DNA of 64,000 bases from the NCBI RefSeq assembly GCF_015732155.1, contig NZ_WIQK01000001.1:2304001-2368000 (forward strand). The letters run 5' to 3'. Positions 17,969 to 26,561 of the stretch are shown here, piece after piece. The notes under the pieces are model-generated. The model did not search any database, had not been told where the DNA came from, and saw only the letters and a list, made by a program, of their open reading frames with translations. The position numbers were made by a program, and so were the translations under genes. Source of the stretch: Pectinatus sottacetonis. Its GTDB lineage: Bacteria; Bacillota; Negativicutes; Selenomonadales; Selenomonadaceae. How positions within the stretch are numbered: the first letter of the stretch is position 1; every line of letters begins with the position of its first letter.

Positions 17969-18535
17969 TTATTTGTGCTGATCTTTTATTGTCTGGGCAA
18001 GTGTATCATAAAACATATCATTAAATACTTCGTATTTTTTTAAGTTATTATCACTTTGCCCACCACCAATAACTTTATAAGAATAAAGATAATCATTTGT
18101 TTTAGCGGAATAAAGATCATAGAATAAGACAACACGGCTGTTATTGGCGACAGTCAGTACAAGATAGGCATCAGCATATTTTTTTATATTTTTTTGAAAG
18201 ACACTTTCTGCGGTATGGCGATCAACTTTTTGTAAATCGATATTTGTATCTTTTTTGATACTGTTTGCAATAACTGAATAAGGGATGATTGTTATATTTT
18301 TTAGCCGTCTTGAATCAAAACCATTTTGGGCGAGAATAGCGGTTACATCACCTATTTTAGGACTATTATTAGTTTGGATATAGTTTGGCATGGCAATAGC
18401 AATAGTATGAATGGAAGATAAATCGAAGGAATCATCCATTATAACGGATTTTGTAGCAGGAGCGGCAAATGCAGTTGATATTATAGTTATAAACACAGCT
18501 GCCAAAATGAATGATATTCTGATTATGTGTTTCAA
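17969..18535 (-). CDS. Secreted protein of unknown function
   Basis: A 188-aa protein that I do not recognise. The first 24 residues are a clear Sec signal peptide (MKHIIRISFILAAVFITI, then STAFA before AP), with signal peptidase I cleavage expected after AFA. The mature part is about 165 residues with alternating strands and helices. It includes TIAIAMPNYIQ near the start and DAYLVLTVANNSRVVLFYDLYSAKT later, a pattern seen in small periplasmic or surface proteins that bind or process nothing known. No cysteines follow the signal, so it is not a lipoprotein. It stands alone on the minus strand between the argC promoter and tRNA-Cys. Ribosome site AAGGAGG precedes the start. Confidence 0.8.
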   Translation of the reverse strand: MKHIIRISFILAAVFITIISTAFAAPATKSVIMDDSFDLSSIHTIAIAMPNYIQTNNSPKIGDVTAILAQNGFDSRRLKNITIIPYSVIANSIKKDTNIDLQKVDRHTAESVFQKNIKKYADAYLVLTVANNSRVVLFYDLYSAKTNDYLYSYKVIGGGQSDNNLKKYEVFNDMFYDTLAQTIKDQHK

Positions 18536-18719
18536 AAGAAAACCTCCTTAAATAATATGTGAGTAAATGTTATTTATAGTATACCCATTAAGAGAAATAG
18601 AGTCAATTATGTTTGGATGTATTTAATGTTCTTAAATAGAAGAAGTATTTTTGTCAGGATATGATCATAAAAATATGTTACTATAAAAAGAGTTTTATAA
18701 ATATTTTTTATAAAAAATA

Positions 18720-18748
18720 TTGACAAGGCTTCTTTTAATGTATATAAT
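18720..18748 (+). promoter_or_regulatory. Promoter of tRNA-Cys
   Basis: TTGACA at 18720-18725 and TATAAT at 18743-18748 with exactly 17 bp between, a perfect sigma-A consensus, ending 15 bp before the tRNA gene. Confidence 0.85.
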
Positions 18749-18763
18749 AATATACGTTCCAAC

Positions 18764-18838
<75 letters not shown>

Positions 18839-19136
18839 ATAAAAGAATAGAAGTTTTTGTATAATAAAAGTCATTTTTCTATTTTATGGAAAAGATGGCT
18901 TTTTTATTATGCAGATTTAGCAAAAATAAATTTTATAATATGATATCATTTTTTAGCAGTATGTTTTTTCTTCAAATTATAAAACTAAACGAATAAACAA
19001 TAAAATATTAATTTTAAAGTTAATAAATAGCATTATTTATATACTATTATATGTAAATAATTAATAAATATCACTGATTTAATTTATTGACAAAATTTAT
19101 TTAATGATTTATACTATATTTCATACACAAGCAATG
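18839..19136. other. Intergenic region between tRNA-Cys and the ABC transporter
   Basis: This AT-rich stretch contains the tRNA terminator (18866-18904), then about 180 bp in which I see no gene or structure, and finally the transporter promoter at 19087-19115. Confidence 0.5.
18866..18905 (+). terminator. Terminator of tRNA-Cys
   Basis: AAAAGTCATTTTTC pairs with GAAAAGATGGCTTTT and ends in a T-run, 28 bp after the tRNA. Confidence 0.7.
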
Positions 19137-19173
19137 ACGCTATGGCCTACTAGAGGTCTAGGCGTTTTTTTTT
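19087..19173 (+). promoter_or_regulatory. Promoter and short leader with terminator, ABC transporter operon
   Basis: TTGACA (19087-19092), 17 bp, TATACT (19110-19115) predict transcription from about 19122. Only 15 bases later comes a hairpin, ACGC (19137) with GCGT (19165) enclosing GGCCT and AGGTC, followed by nine T. The ribosome site and ATG come after it. Transcripts would thus end unless the hairpin is prevented from forming, so this looks like an attenuator, though the outer stem is interrupted. No upstream antiterminator partner is evident and it matches no riboswitch I know. Confidence 0.5.
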
Positions 19174-19203
19174 ATAATTTTACAGAAGGGAGGTAAGACA
19201 TGT

Positions 19204-19926
19204 ATGATTCAATTACGCGGTGTCAATAAATATTTTGGGGATAATCATGTACTCAAAGATATAAATTTGCATGTCAAACCAGGGGAAAAAGTTGTTGTCA
19301 TAGGACCCAGTGGATCAGGAAAAAGTACCATGATACGCTGTATTAACCAGCTTGAAAAACCTGATACTGGCGAAGTTATTGTTGATGGTGTTGACTTAAT
19401 GGCAGCAAAAGCACAACTTAAGAAAATACGTCAGGAAGCAGCTATGGTTTTTCAACAATTTAATTTATATCCTCATAAAACTGTTTTGGAAAATTTAACT
19501 ATAGCACCGATACTGGTGCAGGGAAAAAAGAAAGACGAGGCCAGTCAGACTGGACTGGAATTTTTGGATAGAGTAGGTTTAAAAAATAAAGCTGATGCTT
19601 ATCCTTCACAGCTTTCAGGAGGTCAGCAGCAGCGTGTTGCCATAGCTAGAGCACTTAATATGCATCCTAAGATAATGTTGTTTGATGAACCAACTTCAGC
19701 CCTTGATCCAGAAATGATAAAAGAAGTTCTTGATGTAATGGTAGATCTTGCCCATAGTGGAATTACAATGGTTTGTGTTACACATGAAATGGGATTTGCC
19801 CGTGAGGTCGCTGATCATGTAATATTTATGGCTGATGGACAGATTTTGGAAACAGCTACACCAAAAGCTTTTTTTGATAGTCCACAAAATGAACGCGCTC
19901 AGCAATTTTTAAGTAAAATTTTATGA
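19204..19926 (+). CDS. Polar amino acid ABC transporter, ATP-binding protein
   Basis: A 240-aa ATPase that drives uptake through the two permeases encoded downstream. Walker A is GPSGSGKST near residue 35; Q-loop [19 protein letters not shown] signature [15 protein letters not shown] near 137; Walker [15 protein letters not shown] near 158; H-loop [18 protein letters not shown]. This is the GlnQ/HisP/GltL subfamily for polar amino acids. Start ATG 19204 follows GGGAGG. The ATG at 19200 is out of frame and hits an early stop. Genes downstream encode the binding protein and two permeases. Confidence 0.93.
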   Translation: MIQLRGVNKYFGDNHVLKDINLHVKPGEKVVVIGPSGSGKSTMIRCINQLEKPDTGEVIVDGVDLMAAKAQLKKIRQEAAMVFQQFNLYPHKTVLENLTIAPILVQGKKKDEASQTGLEFLDRVGLKNKADAYPSQLSGGQQQRVAIARALNMHPKIMLFDEPTSALDPEMIKEVLDVMVDLAHSGITMVCVTHEMGFAREVADHVIFMADGQILETATPKAFFDSPQNERAQQFLSKIL

Positions 19927-19999
19927 GCACATTTTTTTTATTTTTGTAATAATACTTATTTATATGATGCGTAATTTTATAATTCAGGAGGGTTCTATT

Positions 20000-20821
20000 A
20001 TGTTTTTATCAAGAAAAAAATTGATGACATTAGCATTGACGGCAGTGACAGTTTTTTCATTACTGGCAGCCGGATGTGGCAGTAACAACGACACTGGGAA
20101 GGCAGCTTCTAATGATATAATGAAGACAATTAAAGATCGGGGATATTTAAAAGTAGGTTGTAAGGTGGATGTGCCTTTATTCGGTTATAAAAATCCTGAT
20201 ACAGGAAAAATTGAAGGGTTTGAAATTGATCTAGCCAGGGCAGTAGCAAAAAAAATATTTAATGATCCATCCAAAGTTAAATTTACGCCAGTAGTGGCTA
20301 AAACCCGCGGACCGTTACTTGACAGCGGTGAACTGGATACAGTTATTGCAACATACACAATAAATGAACAGCGTAAAAAACAATATGATTTCAGTATTCC
20401 CTATTATACCGACCCAGTAGGTCTTTTAGTGAAAAAATCAGATAATATCAAATCTATCAAAGATCTTAATGGCAAGACAATTGCAGTACCACAGGGAGCA
20501 ACAACGAGAAAAGCTGTAGCTGATGCTGCTAAAAAAGCGGGTATCAAAGTAAAATTTGCTGAATTTCCTACTTATCCAGAATGTAAGGCTGCATTAATGG
20601 CGGGGCGTGCTGCGGCATATGCGATGGATACATCTAACCTGGCGGGATATGTTGATGATCAGACTATGATTCTTCCTGATAAGTTTGCGCCGCAGCAATA
20701 TGGTGCAGCTACAAAAAAAGGAAATGAAGCTTTAGCAAAAGTTATTAATGAAACCATTAAAGAAATGAAAGAATCCGGCGAAATGGATAAATTATTAACT
20801 AAATGGAAGCTTAATAAATAA
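20000..20821 (+). CDS. Amino acid ABC transporter, substrate-binding lipoprotein
   Basis: A 273-aa extracellular binding protein held by a lipid anchor. The signal peptide ends in the lipobox LLAAGC, with the cysteine near residue 26. Mature sequence shows the family-3 solute-binding fold: YLKVGCKVDVPLFGYKNPDTG, IEGFEIDLARAVAKK, then DLNGKTIAVPQGATTRKA. Overall it resembles the PEB1/GltI group (aspartate, glutamate), but the ligand is inferred. ATG 20000 has AGGAGG 8 bases upstream; 19964 has no ribosome site. Its stop overlaps the next start (TAATG). Confidence 0.9.
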   Translation: MFLSRKKLMTLALTAVTVFSLLAAGCGSNNDTGKAASNDIMKTIKDRGYLKVGCKVDVPLFGYKNPDTGKIEGFEIDLARAVAKKIFNDPSKVKFTPVVAKTRGPLLDSGELDTVIATYTINEQRKKQYDFSIPYYTDPVGLLVKKSDNIKSIKDLNGKTIAVPQGATTRKAVADAAKKAGIKVKFAEFPTYPECKAALMAGRAAAYAMDTSNLAGYVDDQTMILPDKFAPQQYGAATKKGNEALAKVINETIKEMKESGEMDKLLTKWKLNK

Positions 20822-21492
20822 TGGATGTAAATAATCCCTTTGCACTGTACAAATGGCAGGCTTTGTTTAATGCACGTGATATATTTATTGAAGGCTTGAC
20901 TACTACGCTGGAAGTGACTATAGGAGCGTTGATATTATCAATAATGCTGGGAATAATTTTTGGTATCGCCGGTGTATTTCCCAATAAATTTGTGCGTGCG
21001 ATAAACAGGGTTTATGTAGAATTTTTTCAAAATACACCTTTGGTAATCCAAGTAATTTTTATCTATAATGCATTGCCACATCTTCATATAATGATGCCTG
21101 TACTTCTTATTGGTATTATTGGTGTCGGGCTTTATACTGGAGCATATATGGCCGAAGTAGTCAGAGGCGGTATTATGGCAGTCTCCAAGGGCCAGTTAGA
21201 GGCAGCAGTTTCCCAGGGATTCAATTATTGGCAGGCCATGTGGTATATAGTTTTACCTCAGGCTAAAAAAGTAATGCTGCCCGCAATGGCTAATCAGGCA
21301 ATTAATCTGGTAAAAAATACATCCGTGCTGGCTATGATTGCCGGCGGTGATTTGATGTATCAGGCAGATTCATGGTCGGGAAATAATATGTATTATGGAC
21401 CAGCTTATCTTGTTACAGGACTTTGCTACTGGATTATTTGTTTTGCGATTAGCAAATATATAAATAGATTAGAAAAGAAAGCCGGGGTGTAA
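20821..21492 (+). CDS. Amino acid ABC transporter, permease 1
   Basis: A 223-aa membrane protein of the HisMQ/GlnP type. It has about five hydrophobic helices and the cytoplasmic ATPase-contact loop EVVRGGIMAVSKGQLEAAVSQGF near residue 110-135, the family EAA motif. VEFFQNTPLVIQVIFIYNALP is the conserved entry region. Its ATG shares an A with the stop of the binding-protein gene, so translation is coupled. The second permease follows after 4 bases, forming a heterodimer. Confidence 0.92.
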   Translation: MDVNNPFALYKWQALFNARDIFIEGLTTTLEVTIGALILSIMLGIIFGIAGVFPNKFVRAINRVYVEFFQNTPLVIQVIFIYNALPHLHIMMPVLLIGIIGVGLYTGAYMAEVVRGGIMAVSKGQLEAAVSQGFNYWQAMWYIVLPQAKKVMLPAMANQAINLVKNTSVLAMIAGGDLMYQADSWSGNNMYYGPAYLVTGLCYWIICFAISKYINRLEKKAGV

Positions 21493-21496
21493 TCTT

Positions 21497-22144
21497 ATGT
21501 CAGACTTATTTCAAATAAATAATTTTTTATTTCTAATGGGTGGCTTTAAAGTTACACTGGAAATAGGGTTTTTCTCGATAATTTTTAGTGTTATATTGGG
21601 AACGCTGATAGGAATAGTCCGTTATCTGCAGATCCCTGTTGTATCACAAGTAGGGGCTTTATATGTTGATGTTGTACGTAATATTCCCTGCCTGCTGTGC
21701 GTATTAATAGCGAGATTTATGACACCGCTGCCACCTACAATGTCAGGAATACTGGCAATGTCTGTTTTCACAGGTGCTATTATGGCGGAAATTGTACGCG
21801 GTGGGATTAATTCTGTGGGGAAAGGGCAGTTTGAAGCAGCTCTTTCTCAAGGGTTTAATAAGTGGCAGATAGTTTATCATATAATTTTACCGCAGGCCTA
21901 TCGTAATATTATTCCGGCAATGGTTTCTCAGTTTACGACGGTAATAAAGGATTCTTCTTTTGTTTGGGCAGTAGGAACGGAAGAATTAACAGGCAGAAGC
22001 ATGATTCTTATAGGTCGTTACAGTGATACAAGCCATTTGTTTATCATTATGGGATGCGTGGCACTGATTTATTTTGCATTGAATTATACGCTGTCGGTAA
22101 TGGCTAGATGGGAACACAGGCGATTAGCTGCTAAAAGCTATTAA
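21497..22144 (+). CDS. Amino acid ABC transporter, permease 2
   Basis: A 215-aa partner permease with the same fold. EAA loop: MAEIVRGGINSVGKGQFEAA then LSQGFNKWQIVYHIILPQA. VVRNIPCLLCVLIARFMTP replaces the usual entry motif. About five helices are visible. With permease 1, the GlnQ-like ATPase and the PEB1-like lipoprotein it makes a complete importer. A long bidirectional terminator follows. Confidence 0.92.
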   Translation: MSDLFQINNFLFLMGGFKVTLEIGFFSIIFSVILGTLIGIVRYLQIPVVSQVGALYVDVVRNIPCLLCVLIARFMTPLPPTMSGILAMSVFTGAIMAEIVRGGINSVGKGQFEAALSQGFNKWQIVYHIILPQAYRNIIPAMVSQFTTVIKDSSFVWAVGTEELTGRSMILIGRYSDTSHLFIIMGCVALIYFALNYTLSVMARWEHRRLAAKSY

Positions 22145-22184
22145 GTATGAAGTTTATGTGAATTGGACATAAAGTAATTTTTTT

Positions 22185-22234
22185 AAAACAAAAAGCATCA
22201 TAGCAGTTTGAACTGCTATGATGCTTTTTGTTTT
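22185..22234. terminator. Bidirectional terminator between ABC operon and smpB
   Basis: Perfect 24-bp arms (22185-22208 and 22211-22234) around TG, with A-rich left and T-rich right ends. It serves the plus-strand transporter and the minus-strand smpB, whose stop codon overlaps it. Confidence 0.9.
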
Positions 22235-22706
22235 AATATTTTTGTTGTTCTTTTAAAGCTCGTGCTATTTCGCGTTTAGCGGTTTTTTCGGCTATGATTT
22301 GGCGCTTGTCATAATTTTTCTTACCAGTGGCAAGAGCTATTTCTATTTTGGCCCGGCCTTTGGAAAAATAAATTTTTAAGGGAACGATAGTAAGACCCTT
22401 TTCCTTTGTCTTACTAAATAGTCTGGTGATTTCTGCTTTATGCAGTAAAAGCTTGCGGGGTCGCAGGGGATCGTGGTTAAATATATTACCATGTTCATAT
22501 GGACTTATATGAACATTTTCTAGGACAGCTTCACCATTTTTTATTAGTACAAAACTGTCTTTTAGGTTAGCTTTACCTTCGCGCAGAGATTTTACTTCGG
22601 TGCCTACAAGTACCAGACCGGCTTCATATGTTTCCTCAATAAAAAAATCATGCCGTGCTTTTCTATTTTCACAAACAATTTTAATTTTACTGCCTTTTTT
22701 TAGCAT
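22233..22706 (-). CDS. smpB: SsrA-binding protein SmpB
   Basis: A 157-aa RNA-binding protein that carries tmRNA to stalled ribosomes for trans-translation. Typical blocks are [38 protein letters not shown] and [20 protein letters not shown], and the basic C-terminal tail [20 protein letters not shown], which folds in the decoding centre. It is directly downstream of rnr, as in many Firmicutes; RNase R degrades the mRNAs freed by this system. No ssrA gene is seen here. Confidence 0.97.
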   Translation of the reverse strand: MLKKGSKIKIVCENRKARHDFFIEETYEAGLVLVGTEVKSLREGKANLKDSFVLIKNGEAVLENVHISPYEHGNIFNHDPLRPRKLLLHKAEITRLFSKTKEKGLTIVPLKIYFSKGRAKIEIALATGKKNYDKRQIIAEKTAKREIARALKEQQKY

Positions 22707-22765
22707 AATTATTAGTCCTTTCTATTAGTTAGTATAATTAGAAAAAGATATTTGGCAATAAAGCA

Positions 22766-25114
22766 CTATTTGTGCATTTTGACTTTTCGTTTTTTATTAT
22801 GATGTTTTTCCTTTGGAGCGGGATTATGACTAAATTTAGTGGCAACAAGACTGGTATTTTGCGGGAATGGTTTATTTTTCTTAGTATGAACAGGATGCTT
22901 GTTTGTTTTGATCCTAGCTTTTACAGGCTTTTTGTCATGGGATAGGACTGGTGTATTATGGACAAAATCATTGTAGACACCATTGTCCTTTAAGACAAAG
23001 TCAAGGATACGTTCTTTTATATCGGCTCGCATAAGAATAACTGTAACGCTGCCACCTATTTGATAGAGTGTATTTGTATGACGTCCTACCAGCGCATATT
23101 GTTCTTCTATATATTCGTAATAATCATTTGCCATACTGGAAACATGAACTAATCCTTCAACGCCGTTGTCAAGTTCGACAAAAATACCAAATGATGTAAC
23201 ACCGCTTATTACGGCATCAAATTCATTGCCGATAAATTGTGCCATGTATTCTATTTTTTTCATATCTATCGTATCACGTTCGGCGTCAGCGGCAATACGT
23301 TCACGTATGGATGAAGATAGTGCTATGCCTGGTAATATTTTCTTCAATTGTTCTTGACGGGTAATTGATATTTTTCCGGTTGGCAGTATAGCTGATAATA
23401 ATCTATGGACTATAAGATCAGGATAACGACGTATTGGGGAAGTGAAATGGGTGTAAAACTGGGCAGCAAGACCAAAATGTCCTAGGTTTTCTTCGCTGTA
23501 ACGAGCTTGCTGCATTGTCCGCAGTGCTACAGAAGATATTATTTTTTCCTCGGGAAGACCTTTAACGGAATGAAGGACTTTTTGTATAGAAAGGGGATCT
23601 ATGGTATTTGTTTTAGTATTTTTATTTATATGCAGATTAAAGGTCGCTAGTAAATTATTCAGTGTGCTTATTTTTTCTGAGTCAGGTTGTTCATGCACAC
23701 GGTAAATAAAAGGTGTTTTTTTCTTTGCCATATGTTGGGCAACAGTTTCATTGGCAATAAGCATACATTCTTCAATTATGGATTCACCTAAAGATCCTTC
23801 ACGTTTTAAAAGGGCAATAGGATATCCTTTTGAGTCAAGTTTTACTTTGATTTCTGGAATATTAAAATCTATGGAGCCATGTTTAATACGGCGTTCTTTC
23901 AGTATTTTACGCAGTTGCTTTAGATTATCCAGAAGTTCTAATATATCACGATTATTTTGTATTGTTTCTTGGTCTTTATTGACTAATATTTTATTCACAG
24001 TATTGTAGGTCAATCGTTTATGAACATGAATTATTGTGGGAAATATATTGTAAGATATTACATCACCATTAGAGTTTATTTCCATCTCAGCGGCCATGGA
24101 CAGTCTGTCTTCACCAGCATTTAAACTGCATATACCATTAGAAAGACAGGTGGGGAGCATAGGTATAACTCGATCAACCAGATATACACTGGTGCCTCTT
24201 TTTCGTGCTTCTAAATCAATTGCTGAATTTTCGCGTACATAGTGACTTACGTCGGCAATATAAACGCCTAAAAGAAAATGACCATTGACTTTCTGCGCAT
24301 AAACACCATCATCTAAATCCTTGGCATCATCACCATCAATAGTGACAATTGGTAGATTGCGTCTGTCTGTGCGCTCGGTATATTCATTGGACATGATGGA
24401 CATAGGAATTTTTTTGGCAGCCTTTTGTACTTCAATAGGAAAATCCATGGGTAGTTCATATTGATGGATTACAGATAATACATCAATACCAGGATCATTG
24501 GCTTTTCCTAATACCTTTATGATTTTTCCCTCTGGATTTTGTCGTTTTTTAGGCCAGCGGGTTATTTCTACTATGACTTTTGTACCAATAGCAGCTTTAT
24601 TAAAGTTACGCTTATGAATGAAAATATCCTGTGTTATTTTACTGTCATCGGGAGTAACAAAGCCGAAGGAAGTGTTTTTTTCAAAAGTACCGACAATTTG
24701 TTTGTTGGCCCGATGAAGAACGCGAATTATTTCACCTTCACGTGAACGTTTTTCTAAATCGGAATTGCTTACACGTGCTATGACAATATCATTGTTCATG
24801 GCAGAGTTTAACGTTGCAGCGGGGATGAAAATATCACCATGCTGTGCTTCTTTATTATCCTGTGGAATTACGAAGCCATATCCCTTACTATTCATGCTTA
24901 ATTTACCGGCAACAAGATTCATTTGTGAAGGCAAGCCGTATAGATCATTGCGGTTGCAGACAATTAATCCTTGTTTTTCTAAATCATCTAATGCTGAAAA
25001 TAATTCAATTAACTCTTCATTGGTTAATTTTAGCGCCTCAGCTATAGTTTCATCACTTACTGGTCCAGAAGCATTGTTTTTCATATAATATAAAATTCGT
25101 TGTTGTAGTTCCAT
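22766..25114 (-). CDS. rnr: Ribonuclease R
   Basis: A 782-aa 3'-5' exoribonuclease that digests structured RNA, including mRNA rescued by tmRNA. N-terminal helix-turn-helix-like region; two cold-shock/OB domains (GYGFVIPQDNKEAQHGDIFI near 75 and TSFGFVTPDDSKITQDIFI near 150); RNB catalytic domain with VTIDGDDAKDLDDGVYAQK near 255, whose aspartates bind Mg2+; HFTSPIRRYPDLIVHRLL near 560; S1 domain near 635-715 (GVTSFGIFVELDNGVEGLVH); and a lysine-rich tail. 59 bp upstream of smpB and 27 bp downstream of the esterase. Confidence 0.97.
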   Translation of the reverse strand: MELQQRILYYMKNNASGPVSDETIAEALKLTNEELIELFSALDDLEKQGLIVCNRNDLYGLPSQMNLVAGKLSMNSKGYGFVIPQDNKEAQHGDIFIPAATLNSAMNNDIVIARVSNSDLEKRSREGEIIRVLHRANKQIVGTFEKNTSFGFVTPDDSKITQDIFIHKRNFNKAAIGTKVIVEITRWPKKRQNPEGKIIKVLGKANDPGIDVLSVIHQYELPMDFPIEVQKAAKKIPMSIMSNEYTERTDRRNLPIVTIDGDDAKDLDDGVYAQKVNGHFLLGVYIADVSHYVRENSAIDLEARKRGTSVYLVDRVIPMLPTCLSNGICSLNAGEDRLSMAAEMEINSNGDVISYNIFPTIIHVHKRLTYNTVNKILVNKDQETIQNNRDILELLDNLKQLRKILKERRIKHGSIDFNIPEIKVKLDSKGYPIALLKREGSLGESIIEECMLIANETVAQHMAKKKTPFIYRVHEQPDSEKISTLNNLLATFNLHINKNTKTNTIDPLSIQKVLHSVKGLPEEKIISSVALRTMQQARYSEENLGHFGLAAQFYTHFTSPIRRYPDLIVHRLLSAILPTGKISITRQEQLKKILPGIALSSSIRERIAADAERDTIDMKKIEYMAQFIGNEFDAVISGVTSFGIFVELDNGVEGLVHVSSMANDYYEYIEEQYALVGRHTNTLYQIGGSVTVILMRADIKERILDFVLKDNGVYNDFVHNTPVLSHDKKPVKARIKTNKHPVHTKKNKPFPQNTSLVATKFSHNPAPKEKHHNKKRKVKMHK

Positions 25115-25141
25115 AATCTCTCCTGTTGGGGGTTAGTAAAA

Positions 25142-25867
25142 TTAATCAGTAGTTAAAAAAATTTTTATTTTGTCAAAAACAAATTCTTTTTCTATATCGA
25201 GAGTTACTAAATGACCAGATTTTTTTAATTGCAGTAATTGTTTATGATGACTTTTGATATTATCATAGATGTATTTACCACTTTCAGCATTGACAGTATG
25301 GTCATTATTACTTTGCACTATGAGTACAGGGAGCCGTATTTTATGTAAATTATTTTTTAAAGATTGTATACAGTCAAGTAGCTCGTGGACTGCTGCCAAA
25401 GACATTTTATTATAACCAATATTAGTAGCAAATTTGCGGTGTGCCTTGGGGATATAAAGGCCAGCTGAATATTTACGCGGCGGCAGTAAATCAAGGCCAC
25501 GTTCTGAAGATATAAAGACAGGTGTACTTAGCGAGACTACTTTTTGAATAGGAAAATCCAAACTCAATAATAAGGAAAGCGCACCTCCCATAGATAATCC
25601 GATGACACAAACATCCTCACATGAATCCTTTAATAAATAGTAGGCATCACATACAGAATGATACCAGTCTTTCCATGTAGTGCGTTCTATATCCTCAGGA
25701 GTTGTTCCGTGTCCGCATAAACGCACAGCCATAACGGTATAACCAAGATGATTGAGATATTTTCCTAGTAATGACATTTCAGAAGGTGAGCCGGTAAAAC
25801 CGTGTACAAGCAGGATACCATGTTTATTACCATTGAGCCAAAATGGTTCAGCTCCATTTAATATCAT
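25142..25867 (-). CDS. Alpha/beta-hydrolase, Est30-type carboxylesterase
   Basis: A 241-aa cytoplasmic esterase of the serine hydrolase fold. HGFTGSPSEMSLLGKYL is the oxyanion loop near residue 21; GLSMGGALSLLL near 94 holds the nucleophile serine; DHTVNAESGKYIYD the acid; and SGHLVTLD the histidine. It resembles the Geobacillus Est30 group of short-chain esterases. Lying between secG and rnr is a conserved Firmicute arrangement, though its cellular role is unknown. It has no signal peptide. Confidence 0.88.
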   Translation of the reverse strand: MILNGAEPFWLNGNKHGILLVHGFTGSPSEMSLLGKYLNHLGYTVMAVRLCGHGTTPEDIERTTWKDWYHSVCDAYYLLKDSCEDVCVIGLSMGGALSLLLSLDFPIQKVVSLSTPVFISSERGLDLLPPRKYSAGLYIPKAHRKFATNIGYNKMSLAAVHELLDCIQSLKNNLHKIRLPVLIVQSNNDHTVNAESGKYIYDNIKSHHKQLLQLKKSGHLVTLDIEKEFVFDKIKIFLTTD

Positions 25868-26087
25868 GAAATATATTTCCCCCTTTGTGATAAAAAGAAA
25901 ATATTTACTGTATTATATTATAAGCTGCATAATTGAATGCATAAACTGACATGTTTTCGCAGGACCTGAAAATCCTGCTATAATAAAACCCTACCTGTAG
26001 TAAAAGCAGTTTCAATTGCTGCAAAAGAAATAGGCAGAGCCGTAATAATATTGCTGTATGGACAAAAAAACGTTTTTAAAAAATAAA

Positions 26088-26121
26088 TTAAAAAAATGTC
26101 CTCTACCGTAATGATAGAGAA
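26088..26121 (-). terminator. Terminator after secG
   Basis: On the minus strand CTCTA-N9-TAGAG forms a hairpin followed by a seven-T run. This ends secG separately from the esterase-rnr-smpB genes, leaving a 220-bp gap (25868-26087) that contains another small dyad, GCAGGA/TCCTGC at 25959-25978. Confidence 0.65.
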
Positions 26122-26127
26122 CGTTTT

Positions 26128-26358
26128 TTATGCGGTCATTTTTGCTATTATTATGGTTATAATACCAAATAAAATTGCGAAAAGTACAGTTACCTTAGCC
26201 ATAAAAGCATCAAGTCCTCTGGCTTTGGAACTGAATACTGTATCGGTTTCACCGGAAAGACCCCCCATACCGGCATTTTTCCCCTCCTGCATGAGAACTG
26301 AAGCAATCAGGGCAATTGCGATAATGGCATCTAGTATCATTAAAATAGTTAATTTCAA
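26128..26358 (-). CDS. secG: Preprotein translocase subunit SecG
   Basis: A 76-aa membrane protein that assists SecYE/SecA protein export. Two hydrophobic helices, LTILMILDAIIAIALIASV and VTVLFAILFGIITIIIA, flank the conserved cytoplasmic loop VLMQEGKNAGMGGLSGE. Start and length are typical. The opposite strand carries an 88-codon open frame that is a shadow. Confidence 0.95.
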   Translation of the reverse strand: MKLTILMILDAIIAIALIASVLMQEGKNAGMGGLSGETDTVFSSKARGLDAFMAKVTVLFAILFGIITIIIAKMTA

Positions 26359-26561
26359 ATAATAACCCTCCTAATGAACAAAATTTTACATCTATCATAT
26401 AATTACTTTATATTCTATCATGTCACAGTATATTTGTCTATAAGAGGAAAATGAGAGAACATTTACTATATGTAAAATATTATTATATTTTGCATATGGG
26501 GAAATATTGTTATAAGATTATAGTATTATTTATATATTTGTGAAAAGTATGAGGGTTTATT

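Noticed and set aside
19137-19173. Known amino acid riboswitch (lysine, glycine, glutamine) before the ABC transporter
   Set aside because: The leader of about 80 bases is too short and lacks the conserved cores of these classes; only a terminator-like hairpin is present.
26096-26362. 88-codon plus-strand frame across secG
   Set aside because: It is the reverse of secG. The minus-strand product has the SecG loop and helices; the plus frame has no family features or ribosome site.
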